Below are positions 44,681 through 55,586 of a stretch of 64,000 bases of DNA, one piece after another. Position numbers and translations under genes: made by a program. The notes under the pieces were generated by a model that worked only from the letters and a program-made list of their open reading frames with translations, ran no database searches and was not told the origin of the DNA. Source of the stretch: an uncultured Bacteroidia bacterium (GTDB lineage: Bacteria > Bacteroidota > Bacteroidia > Bacteroidales > ML635J-15); assembly GCA_902791865.1 (NCBI GenBank), contig CADAXK010000011.1:43647-107646 (forward strand), given 5' to 3'. How positions within the stretch are numbered: the stretch's first letter is position 1; each line of letters begins with the position of its first letter.

Positions 44681-44699
44681 GGACGGTGTTCAACCGTCC
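44681..44699 (-). terminator. Terminator of the GLUG giant gene
   Basis: GGACGGT (44681-44687), loop GTTCA, ACCGTCC (44693-44699), followed on the minus strand by a seven-T run. It lies 49 nt past the stop of the gene at 44749 and upstream of the protease giant, so the two giants are separate transcripts. Confidence 0.92.
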
Positions 44700-44748
44700 C
44701 ATATTGTTATCTGTTACATTAGCGGGTGCAATGCATTGCACCGCAAAT

Positions 44749-47700
44749 TTATCTACCTATCACTATTCGTTTTACAACCGAACGTGAATCCGACAGAATT
44801 ATTCTCACTGCATAAACACCTGGTGCAAAGGCAGAAGCATCTATCATAAGCCTATCTTCGGAAATATTGTCAAGTTCGTAAACGACCTGTCCAGCAAAGT
44901 TCACAATCTGAAGACCTTGCATCTGCTGACCATCCACGAAGAACCTGTCGGATGCCGGATTTGGATAAATGTCTATACTCTCATTGGTGATGGATTCAAT
45001 AGCATTCTGTTCCTCGTATTCCTTCTCTGTGGTCACGCAAACCTCATCGGACAGACCGAACATTCCGTAACCGCAATTTATCTCTACAACATAGCAGTAT
45101 TCGGTTTCATACTCAAGCATCATATCGTAGAAAACAGTATCGGATGTGCTTGTTATATATTTGTCGTCCTTGTAAAGCGAATACGACTGAATTCCCTGAA
45201 TCTTGCCCCAGCTCAAAACTACAGAATTGCCAACAGCAGTTGCCGTCACAACTGGAAGTTCGGAGCATCCGTCAGCCGAAATCCTTGCACACGCCGTATT
45301 TGATCTCTTTGAACCGCATTCTTCGTTTCTGAAGTATGCAACAACCTCATAGCAATTGTTGGTTTCTGGCAAAGCAAGAGTATCCTCAAAGATTGTTTCT
45401 GAACCATTATATAGGATTACACCAGTAAGATCATCCACATGTACTTCATAATGGTCAACTCCGAACAATTCGTTCCATTCAAGCCTTATGCGGTCGCCAA
45501 AGGCGCGTGCCGTAAGCGACAACTGTACATCACACGGGAAGGCAATAATTTCGGCACAAGCCGTATTTGATGGATTAGAAACACAATCGGTCTCGCCACG
45601 CATAAATGCGCGGACATAGTAGCAATGATTGCCAACTTCTGCATTCTCTACAGAATATGAAGTAGTTTGGACTGTATCTATCGCAACATTTGATCCTTGC
45701 TCATAAACCAAATACGAAACTCTTTCGTAGTCGCCAGCATCTACAGCATCCCAGCTTAAATTAACAACATGGAAAGTATCTGTTTCGGCTACAAGATTTT
45801 CGACAGGACTGCATGCTGGTGATGAAACTGCCAGCGACAAATTAAGCTCGGTATTCTGTGGCATATATACATTCGGCTTGAACTTAACGACAGCCGAATA
45901 ATTACCATTTTCCGTTGCCAACTCGGTAACGACAACATTAATGCTTTCACCTGCAGGAATAACACCTCCCTTTGTGTTGGTGCTTACCCACGACGACTTG
46001 CCACCAATTTCATATACTGCAATGTTGTTTCGTGCATTACTATTCTGGATGTTTGCAAGCAAAACATATTTATCGTCGTAAAGGTTCTGCGAAACGCAAA
46101 TACCACCGGCCAACGATGACGGCGACACCAACGATTCATCGTTTATGTAGTGTTCCATTTCGGCAATCTGCACACCATTCTTGTTAAGCTTGTATAACTT
46201 AGCAAACGGACCGTTATTCTCTGATACCTGCGAGAACGCCCACAAACAAGGTTCGGAGCCAGAGAACGCATCGTATGCAATGCTATATACATTGTCCATC
46301 GAGTACGACAACGGTATCATAGTCGGATAAGCAGTATTGTAGGCAACCAGCTTGTACAAGTTGGTCCAGTTTCCGATATACAGCAGGTCCTCTTCGGTGG
46401 AGTATGTGCAGTAACGGATTTGCAGGTCGGGATCGTTAAGTGTAATCACATCTTCGAGGCTCTGAGTGTCCATGTTAATGATGTAAATCTTGTTGGTATT
46501 GTCGGTTGCGAAGAACAAACCGTTTCCATACGACAAGTTCCTTACTCCGCCCACACCATCAATTACAAATGTTTCGAGATAGCCGTTATCTGGCGAATAC
46601 CTGTTGAACTCGCCTGCTCGCCTCCACGATGCCGTATAAATGTAGAATCCATCGGTTGCAATTGCCTGTTCGGCATTGCTGTTGGTTACAATAACCTCAT
46701 CGGCATACTCCCACATCTGGCTATTGCTACGTGGATGCACTGCCCTGCCGTTATTTGTGAAATTCGACTCGATAACCGAACTCCAAGCCAACGGACCATC
46801 ACCCGAATTGCTAAGCTCCACTACAACCTGACGCATCACATACGGATTTGTCTCGTATGAGTCATCGGATAGCGAAACGCTTATTTCAGGCTTGAACATA
46901 GATACATTGTATTCACCTCCGCCCGAAACGCTGTCGCAAATAATATTGTAGCCAGGCTTCGAGAAATGAACAACAGGATTTGTCCTTTGTATCATAATCA
47001 GGTAGCTACCATCATTCGAAGTAGTTACCGTTGTTCCTTCTGATGAAACTTCGACGTCTGCAAGTGGCGTTGTACCATCGCCTCCGGTAACGATGCCGAA
47101 CAAAGCAAATTCGGTTTCAGTATTTACAAAGGTAACATTTGCCGTGACAATACTGTCGCAACCGTTGATTGTAGTAAAGAACTGGGTATAGTTGCCAGTA
47201 GCAGTATATGTTTCCTCGTTCCAAACAAATGTGCTGTCGTAAACAATAGTATCGAACGAAATACTGTATGACGGGTTAACTGTCAAGTTCAAAATCTTTT
47301 CTTCGCGGCAGGTATCGCCAACACCAACAAGCGCGATTGTATATGTGCCTGTTTCGGTCAATACGAGAGTCTGTCCTTCAATGGCCTCGCCATCAATCAT
47401 CACAATGACATCCTCCTTTGCAATAGTAAGTATTGCAGAGTCGCAAACTGTAGTGTCCTGCGGAATGTAGAATGCCAAATCCTTTACCTTGACTTCCAAT
47501 GTATCGTAGCATGCGCCTAACTCATAGGTTCCGACGGCGATATATGTACCTTCAGTAAGCACTGCTAAGTCTTCGTCATACATAATCTCCGCTTCCGGAT
47601 TTGTAACATTGTACCAGTTCAATACCTCGTAATCGGTATTTATGCCAACGCGTGCGGTATCGGTGTTGCAAAGAACATCATCGGTGCTGATAGTCATATC

Positions 47701-50700
47701 CTGTCTTTCTTTGACGATGACATTTACAGATGCCGTACGGCTTATGTTGGAAGTACGACCAACCATATTGATAACTTCAGACTTTGCAATCTTCTTGAAG
47801 CCCATTGCGGTAGCAGGTTCGGCCTTCGGATATTCCATCATCCGTGCGTAGTTCACATTAAACACATAAACCGTATTTGCATCCTTTTCGGTTGACGAAA
47901 GCATAACGGGAAGGTCGTACTCCAACACGAAATAGAACTTGTCGTAGTTGCTAAGTATATAGCCCAGTTCGTCCGAAGACGGCAAGTACATATCGTCATC
48001 GTCAGCAGCAAGCATTTCAGGAGCCTGCGACCATTCCACTTCCTCAATCTTCGAAAGCGACATCAGCAACAGACTGTCCTGCTCAACATTCGCAATCATA
48101 TATCCCGTTTGATAATCATACATAGTGATTTCTGTATTCTTGAGCATCGAATATCCAGTTTCACCAAATGCCTCACCGGGGATTAAATAGTCGCCAATTT
48201 CATATTCGCCATACATGCGTTTTCCGCCGCAGGCAACTTCGTATGTGGAAGTTCCCACTGGAGGAATTACATTGATTCGTGAACCTGTACCAACCGTATC
48301 TTCTTCCAAAGTCCACACATATTCGCCGCCGTATGCACCGGGACGCTCGACAGTTGCAAGTGTTGCAGTTTCGCCTTCGCACAAAGTTGCATCAAGTGCT
48401 GTTGCTGCAAGTTCTTCTGTATCATAAATACCCAAGAAATTGTCGTAAACTATAGCAGGACAAGCTCCTTTTTCTGGAATAGTAATATGGTAAATGTACT
48501 CGCCTGGCATCTGTGGGGTTCCTGAGAGGAAATCAATCCCATCAATATTATTAATGTACAAGCCAAATTCCTCAGCAATAAAAGTTTCAGTACCGTCAAG
48601 GCTTTCTACGGTTATATAATATTCCCCACCAGTATCCTCCATCCTTATCCTATCCAAATTATCGCCAAGATTGATTACCTGCGAGAAACTATCGTCTGTG
48701 AAAATCCTTGTGCGCTTAGAAACGTCAATTGCACCGCTTAAACTGCTGCCGCAGCCATAAATTGTATAAGAATAGTCATACTGCGAATTGTAGAACGGAC
48801 GTCCTGAAAGCGTTAGCTGGTTGTTTGCAGTATCGTATTCGGTATATATACCTTCGGGAACGGTGTATGTTGCATTTTGAACGGAGAAAACAACTGGCTC
48901 CATAAGTTCTCCTTCGCAAATCTGCTGGTCGGGTTCGCCGCTTACAACGGTAATAGGAGCAGCCTCGTTTGCCGAAACTACAACAGGAATAGATACGGCA
49001 GTACATCCCGTCACCACAACTGTTATGTTTTTGTCGTCAACAAGCGAAGGAATGTAATAATAATTTGGACCAAATAAAGGATTCTCTTCGCCATCTAACC
49101 ATGAATATGTTAGCCTATCCAAACAAGCTTCGTAGCCCTCATCGGCATAGCACGAAAGCGTAAGTTCACTTCCCAGGCAAACGGAAGTGTCGTTCAGCCT
49201 TACATGCTCAGGCGAAGGCAATACATTAAATTCAAAATTCTGCGTCTTTTCGCATCCATCAAATGTAATTGTAAGCGTAAGATTAATCAAACTATCAGAC
49301 AAAGCTCTGCTTGCAAAAAAGTCAATCGGAATCCTGACGGCTATGCTGTCGGTACCTATTTCATCGATTTGCAGTTCTGGCTCCACCGACCACTGATATA
49401 TTGCCTCACCATAATTTGGAACCGGCATTATCAAGTCGAAACCTTCGCACAGATCTGGCGAGTAGGGGTAATCTGTCACTATTCCCTTTGTCACTTCTAT
49501 CGGGCGGGTAAATGTATATGTTGTGCTTGTTGTATCTACTATCGTAGCTACAATTTCGGCAGGCCGTGGTTCGTCAACACAACTTATCGTCAAGTCGGCT
49601 GTTATACCCGAATCGCTTTGTGCCGACCACTGAACTTCACCTTCAACCTGTTCTGGAGAAATTCCCAGGGATGAAACTTCCATCACATTCGGGTCGTTCT
49701 CGCCGATAAGCATAGGTGCAGAAACAAGTTTTGTAAGCGTAAAGTTTTCCGTACCAGCTGGTACAGGGTATTTGCCGTCCGTGTGAACCCATTTTGCCGA
49801 ACCAGCAAAAATGCCGTTGCCAACAAGTTCGCGGCTAGTCTTGCCAATAGCGGACAAGCTGCTGACGCCTTCGGAAATATTCCACTGCTGACGGTCGTAG
49901 TAAATGCTGCTTCCTTCGTTTCCAATGCTTGGGCAAATAAAACTTGAAAGGTCTCTCAAGTACGAGCCTATCGCGAGGCACGAATCCACAACGATATTTG
50001 TGCCCGAAAATACAAAGGCTGCAACATCTTCCTGCTCGGCACCACTTGGGTTATTGGCGCTAATCATCGAAATAGAGTTTACGATTCGCGTATCCTTGGC
50101 ATTGGAAACAAATCCGCCGCTATGCTTTGTCACAATGTTTCCGGCAACTATACAGCCGTCAATAAGTGTGCCGTCAGACGATTCGCCAACCAAACCTCCA
50201 GCATTTTCACCACTTGAAATATCCGTATATACAACACAATTCCTTATTGTGGTTTCCTTTGCATTGTCTATAAGTGCTGTATTACTGCCATAAGTCGAAA
50301 GGTTGGATATTTCTGCGCCATTGGTATCATAGAACAAACATTTATTGTTGGTATTATTTCCCCAAGTTATGGTGTAACCACCGCCATCAAAGTGACCATT
50401 GAAATAAGGTACTGCTCTTGATAGTTGTAATGAATTGCCAAGTCTAAAGTAAAGCCCATAGCAATAACTTTGGTAAACACTATCTACTCCAAGTTCTTCA
50501 AAGGCGCTTCTCGACGATATTATGATTGGGTCGTCGGCTGAAGTACCTCTTGCACAATGGACTGTAATTGTGTAGGTTTTCGAAAAGCCCTCACAGGTTG
50601 CAGTAATTGTAACGTTTGAATCCGTTTCTGGATTCGTCACAGTAGCCACACCGCCACCCGAAGGCACCGAAACTATATCGGGATGGGACGATACCCAAGT

Positions 50701-53700
50701 TACTCCTTCAACCTGCGGAAGTATAAAGTCGGATATTACCGAAGTCATATACTCGCAACGGGACCTTCCCTCGGACATTAGGATTATAGGCAAACGAGCA
50801 AGCTTGTTGCGTGCATCGTTGGTGTCAAGTCCTGCAGGCAAAGGATAAAGGTTTTCGGCAAAATCCCAGTCGCCTGGAAGTTCGTTGGCCAATTCGCTGC
50901 CTACCATTTGCCGAGTTGTACGTGGAGATCCGCCTGTATTGAAATTAATTCGTAGCGAATCGACTCTTATTTCGGTTATTTCAGAATCGAAGAAATCATC
51001 TTCGTCGGCATACGGAGAGATTAAATTTTCCGTATAATCATTGTAATAGTTATATTCATTTATAACCCTACCTACTTCTATATTTCCAACGGTTATACTG
51101 TTACCTTCCATACAATTAACACCAGCAATGTGTCCGGAACTCTTTATTTCTCCATAATTTGCACAGTTGGAAACTTCTCCCTCTATCTGATATGCAATTC
51201 CCGCAGCAGCATTTCCGCCTTCAATATAGCCTGAATTAACGCATTTTTCTACCTTGACCAATGCAGCATTTTCGCTTGATGTGTTGTATCCAGCAACAAT
51301 ACCGGCAGCTACACCATAAGTATACATGTCGTCTCCGGTGATAGCCTCAACATCACCATTGTTTACAGCATTTCTTATGATATTATCAAGATTTGGAGAA
51401 CCATCGCCCTCCAACATCCCGACTATACCTGCCGAATATACGTAATAATCGGAATTGGCATTTATTACATCCGCATTGTTGGTGCAGTTTTCCAATATAA
51501 GCGAATAAGCCTTTGCAACAATGCCACCCGACACCGTATTGCTGCCCTGAGTATTTATGTTGACATTGTTGGTACAATTGATTATTCTTGAATTCTGCGA
51601 ATAGTTGACAATCCCCGCAACACCTGCGCCTCCCAGCGAAATTGAACCAGAACCTAGTGTAGCACAATTTATAAGCCTCGATTCCTTTAGCAGACCGCAA
51701 ATAAGTGCGCCGTTGTTACCCGTGAATGTGCCATCAAGTGTAACTGTACAATTGCTTATCGTTGAATGGTGAGCCTCGGAACATAAAATTGCCAGATAAT
51801 TTTCGTTTGTTTCAGTGATGTTGCTTGCATCCACATCACCATTGACAACAATATTAAGACTGTCGATTTTTGCATCTGATATATACGGGAACAGAGCGCA
51901 GAACGAATTTGCTACCAAATCGTTGGTGCTAACGGTTATTGTATGTCCGCCGCCGTTTAAAATACCCGAAAAACCATTTATCTGACTTACCCTTACAACA
52001 TTGGTGGAACCCTGTTGTGCCTCGATGTCGGCAGTGAGCCTAAAGGAAAGACCTGCGCCACCGTTTTCAATAGCTACGCCCTTGTATGAGCCTTGACCAT
52101 TAGACTGACTGATTGCCGCCGCAAATTCGTTGAAATCGCTGAGCGATTCTATAAGAAGCGGATTTTCGGGAACTCCGAGCCGTGGCAAAATTGTAATTTC
52201 ATACGAGCGGTACAATGTATCGCCTACATGTATAGAAAGCGTCTTGGTAACTTTTTCCGTATCATGCTGCCACAAGTCAATATCTATCAAATTGCCAGTA
52301 ACCGGTACGCTGTCAAACATCCAAGAAACGCCGTCGGCAGAACCAAGCGTAATATCACTGCTTACATTATTTATTGTCTGGTAGTTCTCGCTGTCGGTAG
52401 CACCAAGGACGAAAGGCGTTGTTGCCAGTTTCACAAAGTCGTGGTCGGTAACAGTTTCCACAGGAATAGGATAACGACCGCTGTTCAGAATCCATTTGCT
52501 GGCATCAAGACCAGTTCCCGATATAAGTTCGCTAGTAAGAAGACAATCAATGTTATAGTCGTTACCCGAAATCGGAACTATCTGCTTGTCGGTATGGTTA
52601 TTCTCGCCACTATAAGTTCCGTCATGATAATAACCCCCACCTACTCCATCCGAAAGCATCAGGTAACTTAAATTTTCAGCATCGTTTGCAAAGGAAGCAC
52701 TGGCCGGAATAATGATATTATTTGCGAAATAGGTTCCGTGTGTCATTTCTACCAATGGATTATCTCCGTAGTTGGCGCAATCGGTTACTGTCGATTGCGA
52801 AATATTTCCCGCAATACCGCCAGGTTCGGAATCTTGACACGTAAACGAAACATAATTTGCACAGGAAACTATTGTTACAGAATCTGCTTCACCGATTATA
52901 CCTCCAACAGCACCTTGGTCGGGGTAACCAGAAATGTTGCCCAGATTTGTACATGAACGTAAAAGCAAACCCGTACCGTCGCCAACAATACCTCCGGTAT
53001 TCAATCCTACTTGACCTGACTGTATTTCTATATCGGCCATATTTACACATTTGTAGAATGCTGTATTTGCGGCTCTTGCAACAAAACCTCCGCAATATCC
53101 CATATCTTCGGGATAAAAGTAATTATATATCTGACCGCTTACAGTGCAGTTGGATATTACCGACGAATAGGCGTATGTTGCAAGTGCGCCAGCATAACCA
53201 TATCCATCTACAACTATATTGCATACAAGATTCAGATTACAAATAGTAGCTTCGGCTATCTGAGTGAAAAAACCAGCCATATAACTATTATAATCACCAG
53301 GCGCGTATGTAAAAGTTATCGTATGGTTTCCACCGTCGAAATGACCGGAAAATTCTATTGGATTCCATGCAGAAGTTACTACAATATCAGAATCCAAAAG
53401 AAAGTATTTGTTAGTATTTGGTGTCTCTGCAAACGCCAGAAGGTCTTCCTCGTTGCTAATACGAATTGGATTAGTTTTGGAGCCAAGTTCATCACCTCCA
53501 ATGCCAATCATTAGGTTCTTGACAAGGTTGTTGCGATAAGCATAAATTTCGACTTCCGAATTGGGGAAGCTCAGCAATGAAACATTGCCGCCCGAAATCT
53601 GCAACGAACTGCTTTCGGAATCCCAAGCCACGCCATTTGCCGTGCTCACAGTAAAGTTCGATGCAACATTAGCTACGCAATCGGTAGAGCTCAACATCAT

Positions 53701-54690
53701 AGGAGAGGCGGCGAGTATTGCAGCGTTGGTATTGGCAACAGCTGCCGGACGTGGATACAAGCCTGCGGTTTCGGTCCAGTTGGCATTGCCGAATACCGAA
53801 CCCGATATCAACTCGGCTGTAGTCTTTGCCTCAAAGCCCTCTGTAAAAGTCTGCTGTATCGGGTATTCTGCTAATATTGTATTCTGATGGTCGAAATAGC
53901 AGTTGTTGTATATAACCGCTACACTTGAAGGATTGCTATACGACTCGGCGAGCAGACATCTGGTTGCTGTTCCATTATCAATTATCGGATAATAATTGGA
54001 ATAATGGCTATTGATAAAAGTTGAAACAAAGCAGTCGGTAACCGTAGTGCGCGAATCGCACTTTGCAATTCCGGCAATATCACAAGTATTGAACTGCGCA
54101 TTCTCAATGTCGACTGTCAGCATACACAAGCTTCCCGAAATTGAAGTACGCGTTGCCTGTCCGACCATTCCTGCAAAATAGATTTCGGTCATTTCTCCAG
54201 AAGCCGACAATTGTCCGCTTACGGTGACATTTGATATCGTCGAGTTGCTTGCCACAGCGACCAATCCCGAAACATTGGAGTAGCCGTTGGCTGTGAAATT
54301 CAGATTTTCAAGATTCAGGTTCTTAATGCAGCCGTTCTGCAGATTTGTGAACATAGCCACCTTATCGGAACCGACAATCACCATCTTCAAAATCGAATGG
54401 CCACCACCGTCATAAGTTCCCGAAAATGGTTTGTTTCCGTAGAAATCGCCGATAGGCACAAAGCCGTCGGAGAATATCTGCGACTCAACAAGGTCAATGT
54501 CCGCTGTCTGCAAGAAAAATTTCCCCGAAAAAGGGTTTCCTGCGTTAACAGAATTTGCAAAATTTTGTAAATCCTGGTCGGATGTTATAAGATACGGATC
54601 GGATTCGGTTCCCGAACCACTAAACTGAGCCATCACGCTACTGCCACACAACAGCATGAGAACCAATAGGTTAACCAATATTTTTCTCAT
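44749..54690 (-). CDS. Giant secreted GLUG-repeat protein with FN3 domains and type IX sorting domain
   Basis: From the ATG at 54690 the product has 3313 residues: signal peptide (MRKILVNLLVLMLLCGSSVM, cut near AQ), then four super-modules (residues about 27-1700). Each has an opener such as GTESDPYLITSDQDL or GVPENPLLIES, a DGGGHTI segment, GLUG motifs (GGIVG...NCTN.G.I) and a closer such as NANWTETAGLYPRP. Ig-like parts, a carboxypeptidase-regulatory-like piece (about GVTTSNDGSYLIMI region), a propeller-like stretch (QAIATDGFYIYTASW ... LLYIGNWTNLYKL), three FN3 domains and a type IX sorting domain (DIYPNPASDRFFV ... FAPGVYAVRI) follow. It is probably a surface adhesin. The frame could open 17 codons upstream, but the leader fits 54690. 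No enzyme domain was seen. Confidence 0.92.
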   Translation of the reverse strand: MRKILVNLLVLMLLCGSSVMAQFSGSGTESDPYLITSDQDLQNFANSVNAGNPFSGKFFLQTADIDLVESQIFSDGFVPIGDFYGNKPFSGTYDGGGHSILKMVIVGSDKVAMFTNLQNGCIKNLNLENLNFTANGYSNVSGLVAVASNSTISNVTVSGQLSASGEMTEIYFAGMVGQATRTSISGSLCMLTVDIENAQFNTCDIAGIAKCDSRTTVTDCFVSTFINSHYSNYYPIIDNGTATRCLLAESYSNPSSVAVIYNNCYFDHQNTILAEYPIQQTFTEGFEAKTTAELISGSVFGNANWTETAGLYPRPAAVANTNAAILAASPMMLSSTDCVANVASNFTVSTANGVAWDSESSSLQISGGNVSLLSFPNSEVEIYAYRNNLVKNLMIGIGGDELGSKTNPIRISNEEDLLAFAETPNTNKYFLLDSDIVVTSAWNPIEFSGHFDGGNHTITFTYAPGDYNSYMAGFFTQIAEATICNLNLVCNIVVDGYGYAGALATYAYSSVISNCTVSGQIYNYFYPEDMGYCGGFVARAANTAFYKCVNMADIEIQSGQVGLNTGGIVGDGTGLLLRSCTNLGNISGYPDQGAVGGIIGEADSVTIVSCANYVSFTCQDSEPGGIAGNISQSTVTDCANYGDNPLVEMTHGTYFANNIIIPASASFANDAENLSYLMLSDGVGGGYYHDGTYSGENNHTDKQIVPISGNDYNIDCLLTSELISGTGLDASKWILNSGRYPIPVETVTDHDFVKLATTPFVLGATDSENYQTINNVSSDITLGSADGVSWMFDSVPVTGNLIDIDLWQHDTEKVTKTLSIHVGDTLYRSYEITILPRLGVPENPLLIESLSDFNEFAAAISQSNGQGSYKGVAIENGGAGLSFRLTADIEAQQGSTNVVRVSQINGFSGILNGGGHTITVSTNDLVANSFCALFPYISDAKIDSLNIVVNGDVDASNITETNENYLAILCSEAHHSTISNCTVTLDGTFTGNNGALICGLLKESRLINCATLGSGSISLGGAGVAGIVNYSQNSRIINCTNNVNINTQGSNTVSGGIVAKAYSLILENCTNNADVINANSDYYVYSAGIVGMLEGDGSPNLDNIIRNAVNNGDVEAITGDDMYTYGVAAGIVAGYNTSSENAALVKVEKCVNSGYIEGGNAAAGIAYQIEGEVSNCANYGEIKSSGHIAGVNCMEGNSITVGNIEVGRVINEYNYYNDYTENLISPYADEDDFFDSEITEIRVDSLRINFNTGGSPRTTRQMVGSELANELPGDWDFAENLYPLPAGLDTNDARNKLARLPIILMSEGRSRCEYMTSVISDFILPQVEGVTWVSSHPDIVSVPSGGGVATVTNPETDSNVTITATCEGFSKTYTITVHCARGTSADDPIIISSRSAFEELGVDSVYQSYCYGLYFRLGNSLQLSRAVPYFNGHFDGGGYTITWGNNTNNKCLFYDTNGAEISNLSTYGSNTALIDNAKETTIRNCVVYTDISSGENAGGLVGESSDGTLIDGCIVAGNIVTKHSGGFVSNAKDTRIVNSISMISANNPSGAEQEDVAAFVFSGTNIVVDSCLAIGSYLRDLSSFICPSIGNEGSSIYYDRQQWNISEGVSSLSAIGKTSRELVGNGIFAGSAKWVHTDGKYPVPAGTENFTLTKLVSAPMLIGENDPNVMEVSSLGISPEQVEGEVQWSAQSDSGITADLTISCVDEPRPAEIVATIVDTTSTTYTFTRPIEVTKGIVTDYPYSPDLCEGFDLIMPVPNYGEAIYQWSVEPELQIDEIGTDSIAVRIPIDFFASRALSDSLINLTLTITFDGCEKTQNFEFNVLPSPEHVRLNDTSVCLGSELTLSCYADEGYEACLDRLTYSWLDGEENPLFGPNYYYIPSLVDDKNITVVVTGCTAVSIPVVVSANEAAPITVVSGEPDQQICEGELMEPVVFSVQNATYTVPEGIYTEYDTANNQLTLSGRPFYNSQYDYSYTIYGCGSSLSGAIDVSKRTRIFTDDSFSQVINLGDNLDRIRMEDTGGEYYITVESLDGTETFIAEEFGLYINNIDGIDFLSGTPQMPGEYIYHITIPEKGACPAIVYDNFLGIYDTEELAATALDATLCEGETATLATVERPGAYGGEYVWTLEEDTVGTGSRINVIPPVGTSTYEVACGGKRMYGEYEIGDYLIPGEAFGETGYSMLKNTEITMYDYQTGYMIANVEQDSLLLMSLSKIEEVEWSQAPEMLAADDDDMYLPSSDELGYILSNYDKFYFVLEYDLPVMLSSTEKDANTVYVFNVNYARMMEYPKAEPATAMGFKKIAKSEVINMVGRTSNISRTASVNVIVKERQDMTISTDDVLCNTDTARVGINTDYEVLNWYNVTNPEAEIMYDEDLAVLTEGTYIAVGTYELGACYDTLEVKVKDLAFYIPQDTTVCDSAILTIAKEDVIVMIDGEAIEGQTLVLTETGTYTIALVGVGDTCREEKILNLTVNPSYSISFDTIVYDSTFVWNEETYTATGNYTQFFTTINGCDSIVTANVTFVNTETEFALFGIVTGGDGTTPLADVEVSSEGTTVTTSNDGSYLIMIQRTNPVVHFSKPGYNIICDSVSGGGEYNVSMFKPEISVSLSDDSYETNPYVMRQVVVELSNSGDGPLAWSSVIESNFTNNGRAVHPRSNSQMWEYADEVIVTNSNAEQAIATDGFYIYTASWRRAGEFNRYSPDNGYLETFVIDGVGGVRNLSYGNGLFFATDNTNKIYIINMDTQSLEDVITLNDPDLQIRYCTYSTEEDLLYIGNWTNLYKLVAYNTAYPTMIPLSYSMDNVYSIAYDAFSGSEPCLWAFSQVSENNGPFAKLYKLNKNGVQIAEMEHYINDESLVSPSSLAGGICVSQNLYDDKYVLLANIQNSNARNNIAVYEIGGKSSWVSTNTKGGVIPAGESINVVVTELATENGNYSAVVKFKPNVYMPQNTELNLSLAVSSPACSPVENLVAETDTFHVVNLSWDAVDAGDYERVSYLVYEQGSNVAIDTVQTTSYSVENAEVGNHCYYVRAFMRGETDCVSNPSNTACAEIIAFPCDVQLSLTARAFGDRIRLEWNELFGVDHYEVHVDDLTGVILYNGSETIFEDTLALPETNNCYEVVAYFRNEECGSKRSNTACARISADGCSELPVVTATAVGNSVVLSWGKIQGIQSYSLYKDDKYITSTSDTVFYDMMLEYETEYCYVVEINCGYGMFGLSDEVCVTTEKEYEEQNAIESITNESIDIYPNPASDRFFVDGQQMQGLQIVNFAGQVVYELDNISEDRLMIDASAFAPGVYAVRIILSDSRSVVKRIVIGR
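49600..54612 (-). repeat. Four tandem protein super-modules of the GLUG giant
   Basis: Openers lie near 54612, 53490, 52178 and 50548 (GTESDPYLI, GSKTNPIRI, GVPENPLLI, GTSADDPII). Each module carries a DGGG/NGGGHTI segment and ends with a closer pairing ELISG or ELVGN with YP-P and a following P-x-L-G/S stretch before a GV-W motif. Module lengths are about 1.1, 1.3, 1.6 and 0.95 kb. DNA identity between them is low, unlike the Ig array in the neighbouring giant. Confidence 0.7.
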
Positions 54691-54761
54691 ATATAGCAAA
54701 TCAATATATGTTTTACAATCAAAATCAGTGCCAAAAAACAAGCACTAATATGTGAAAGCTA

Positions 54762-54769
54762 CAAAAGTA
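54762..54769 (-). promoter_or_regulatory. -7 box of the GLUG giant gene
   Basis: TACTTTTG on the minus strand matches TAnnTTTG, 71 nt before the ATG at 54690. No clear -33 box is present. The spacer 54691-55063 otherwise holds only repeat copy D. Confidence 0.4.
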
Positions 54770-54958
54770 GTTAAAAATTTTTTTCGCTGCAGAAGCAAAT
54801 TGAAGAAATTAACAAATTTTGTTAATTTACTAAAAATCAACACATAACAATATTGACTTTTGACAAGGAAGTTAATCCTTTAATCAAGTATAGAAGGATC
54901 TGGAGTTGCACTTTGTGCCAACAATGGAAATTTAGGATTGGAGCAATATTTTGTATTT

Positions 54959-55040
54959 GGCGGATAAAATATCCTTATACTCTCACCTTCGAGATTGCTG
55001 CTTTGGCAGCGAGCTAAAGGTTATAAACCCCGAAGGACAA
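54959..55040. repeat. Dispersed repeat family, copy D
   Basis: GGCGGATAAAATATCC, then TTATACTCTCACCTTCGAGA as in copies A-C, is interrupted by an insert GCTGCTTTGGCAGCGAGC and TAAAGGTTATAAAC before CCCGAAGGAC. It adjoins the 3' end of the lipoprotein gene at 55064, the same position that copies A and B take next to the other two lipoprotein genes. Confidence 0.8.
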
Positions 55041-55063
55041 AAAAGGACAAAAGGATAAAGTTA

Positions 55064-55558
55064 CTATTGCCAACGAATTACATTACTATTTATAGTTATA
55101 TTTTTTGATGACGAAACCTTGGGCGTTACCGTCAAAAATACACAATAATGGGAAATTGCACATTCTCCATAATTATTAACTGTAACGTCTAAAACGTAAG
55201 AACCTCTTTTCTTATAAAGGCAATAAGCCGGTTCTATTCCATAGGTGTCTTCATAAATAAGGATTAATAACGTGCTCTTATTAAAATCAACTTCTGACAC
55301 TAATTCGTCTTTTCTTTCTTTACTAAGAAGAATCTGCCCCCACTCACCAACAATATCACCGGTTCCTAAAAGTCCATAATATTCATCTGTACTATTAATG
55401 ACATAAACTTTATAATCTTCTAATTTTTCCCATAAAGGATATCCCCAAGCAATTTCTTTTATTTTGTATCTACTGGTGTGATGATCTTTTTCGCATCCCA
55501 CAAATGCCATCACACCCATCATCCCGACAAGTAGCGATATTATGACTATTTTTTTCAT
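55064..55558 (-). CDS. Small lipoprotein, family member 3
   Basis: The 164-residue protein has the leader MKKIVIISLLVGMMGVMAFV with the lipobox Cys in VGCEKDHHTS. The mature part (YKIKEIAWGYPLWEKLEDYKVYVINSTDEYYGLLG and so on, with SEVDFNKSTLLILI) shares short stretches with the gene at 8003 (VIDFNKSSVFLM), so these two may be distant homologues, while the gene at 7179 looks unrelated in its mature part. Promoter, leader and 5' DNA are nearly the same as at 8003. The function is unknown. Repeat copies D and E flank it. Confidence 0.85.
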   Translation of the reverse strand: MKKIVIISLLVGMMGVMAFVGCEKDHHTSRYKIKEIAWGYPLWEKLEDYKVYVINSTDEYYGLLGTGDIVGEWGQILLSKERKDELVSEVDFNKSTLLILIYEDTYGIEPAYCLYKKRGSYVLDVTVNNYGECAISHYCVFLTVTPKVSSSKNITINSNVIRWQ

Positions 55559-55586
55559 GGCTCAATACTTTATTTATATTTCGCCA

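Noticed and set aside
49187..49674. Plus-strand frames within the giant genes, such as 156 codons at 49204
   Set aside because: They are antisense to the long minus-strand genes, which have signal peptides, repeats and sorting domains.
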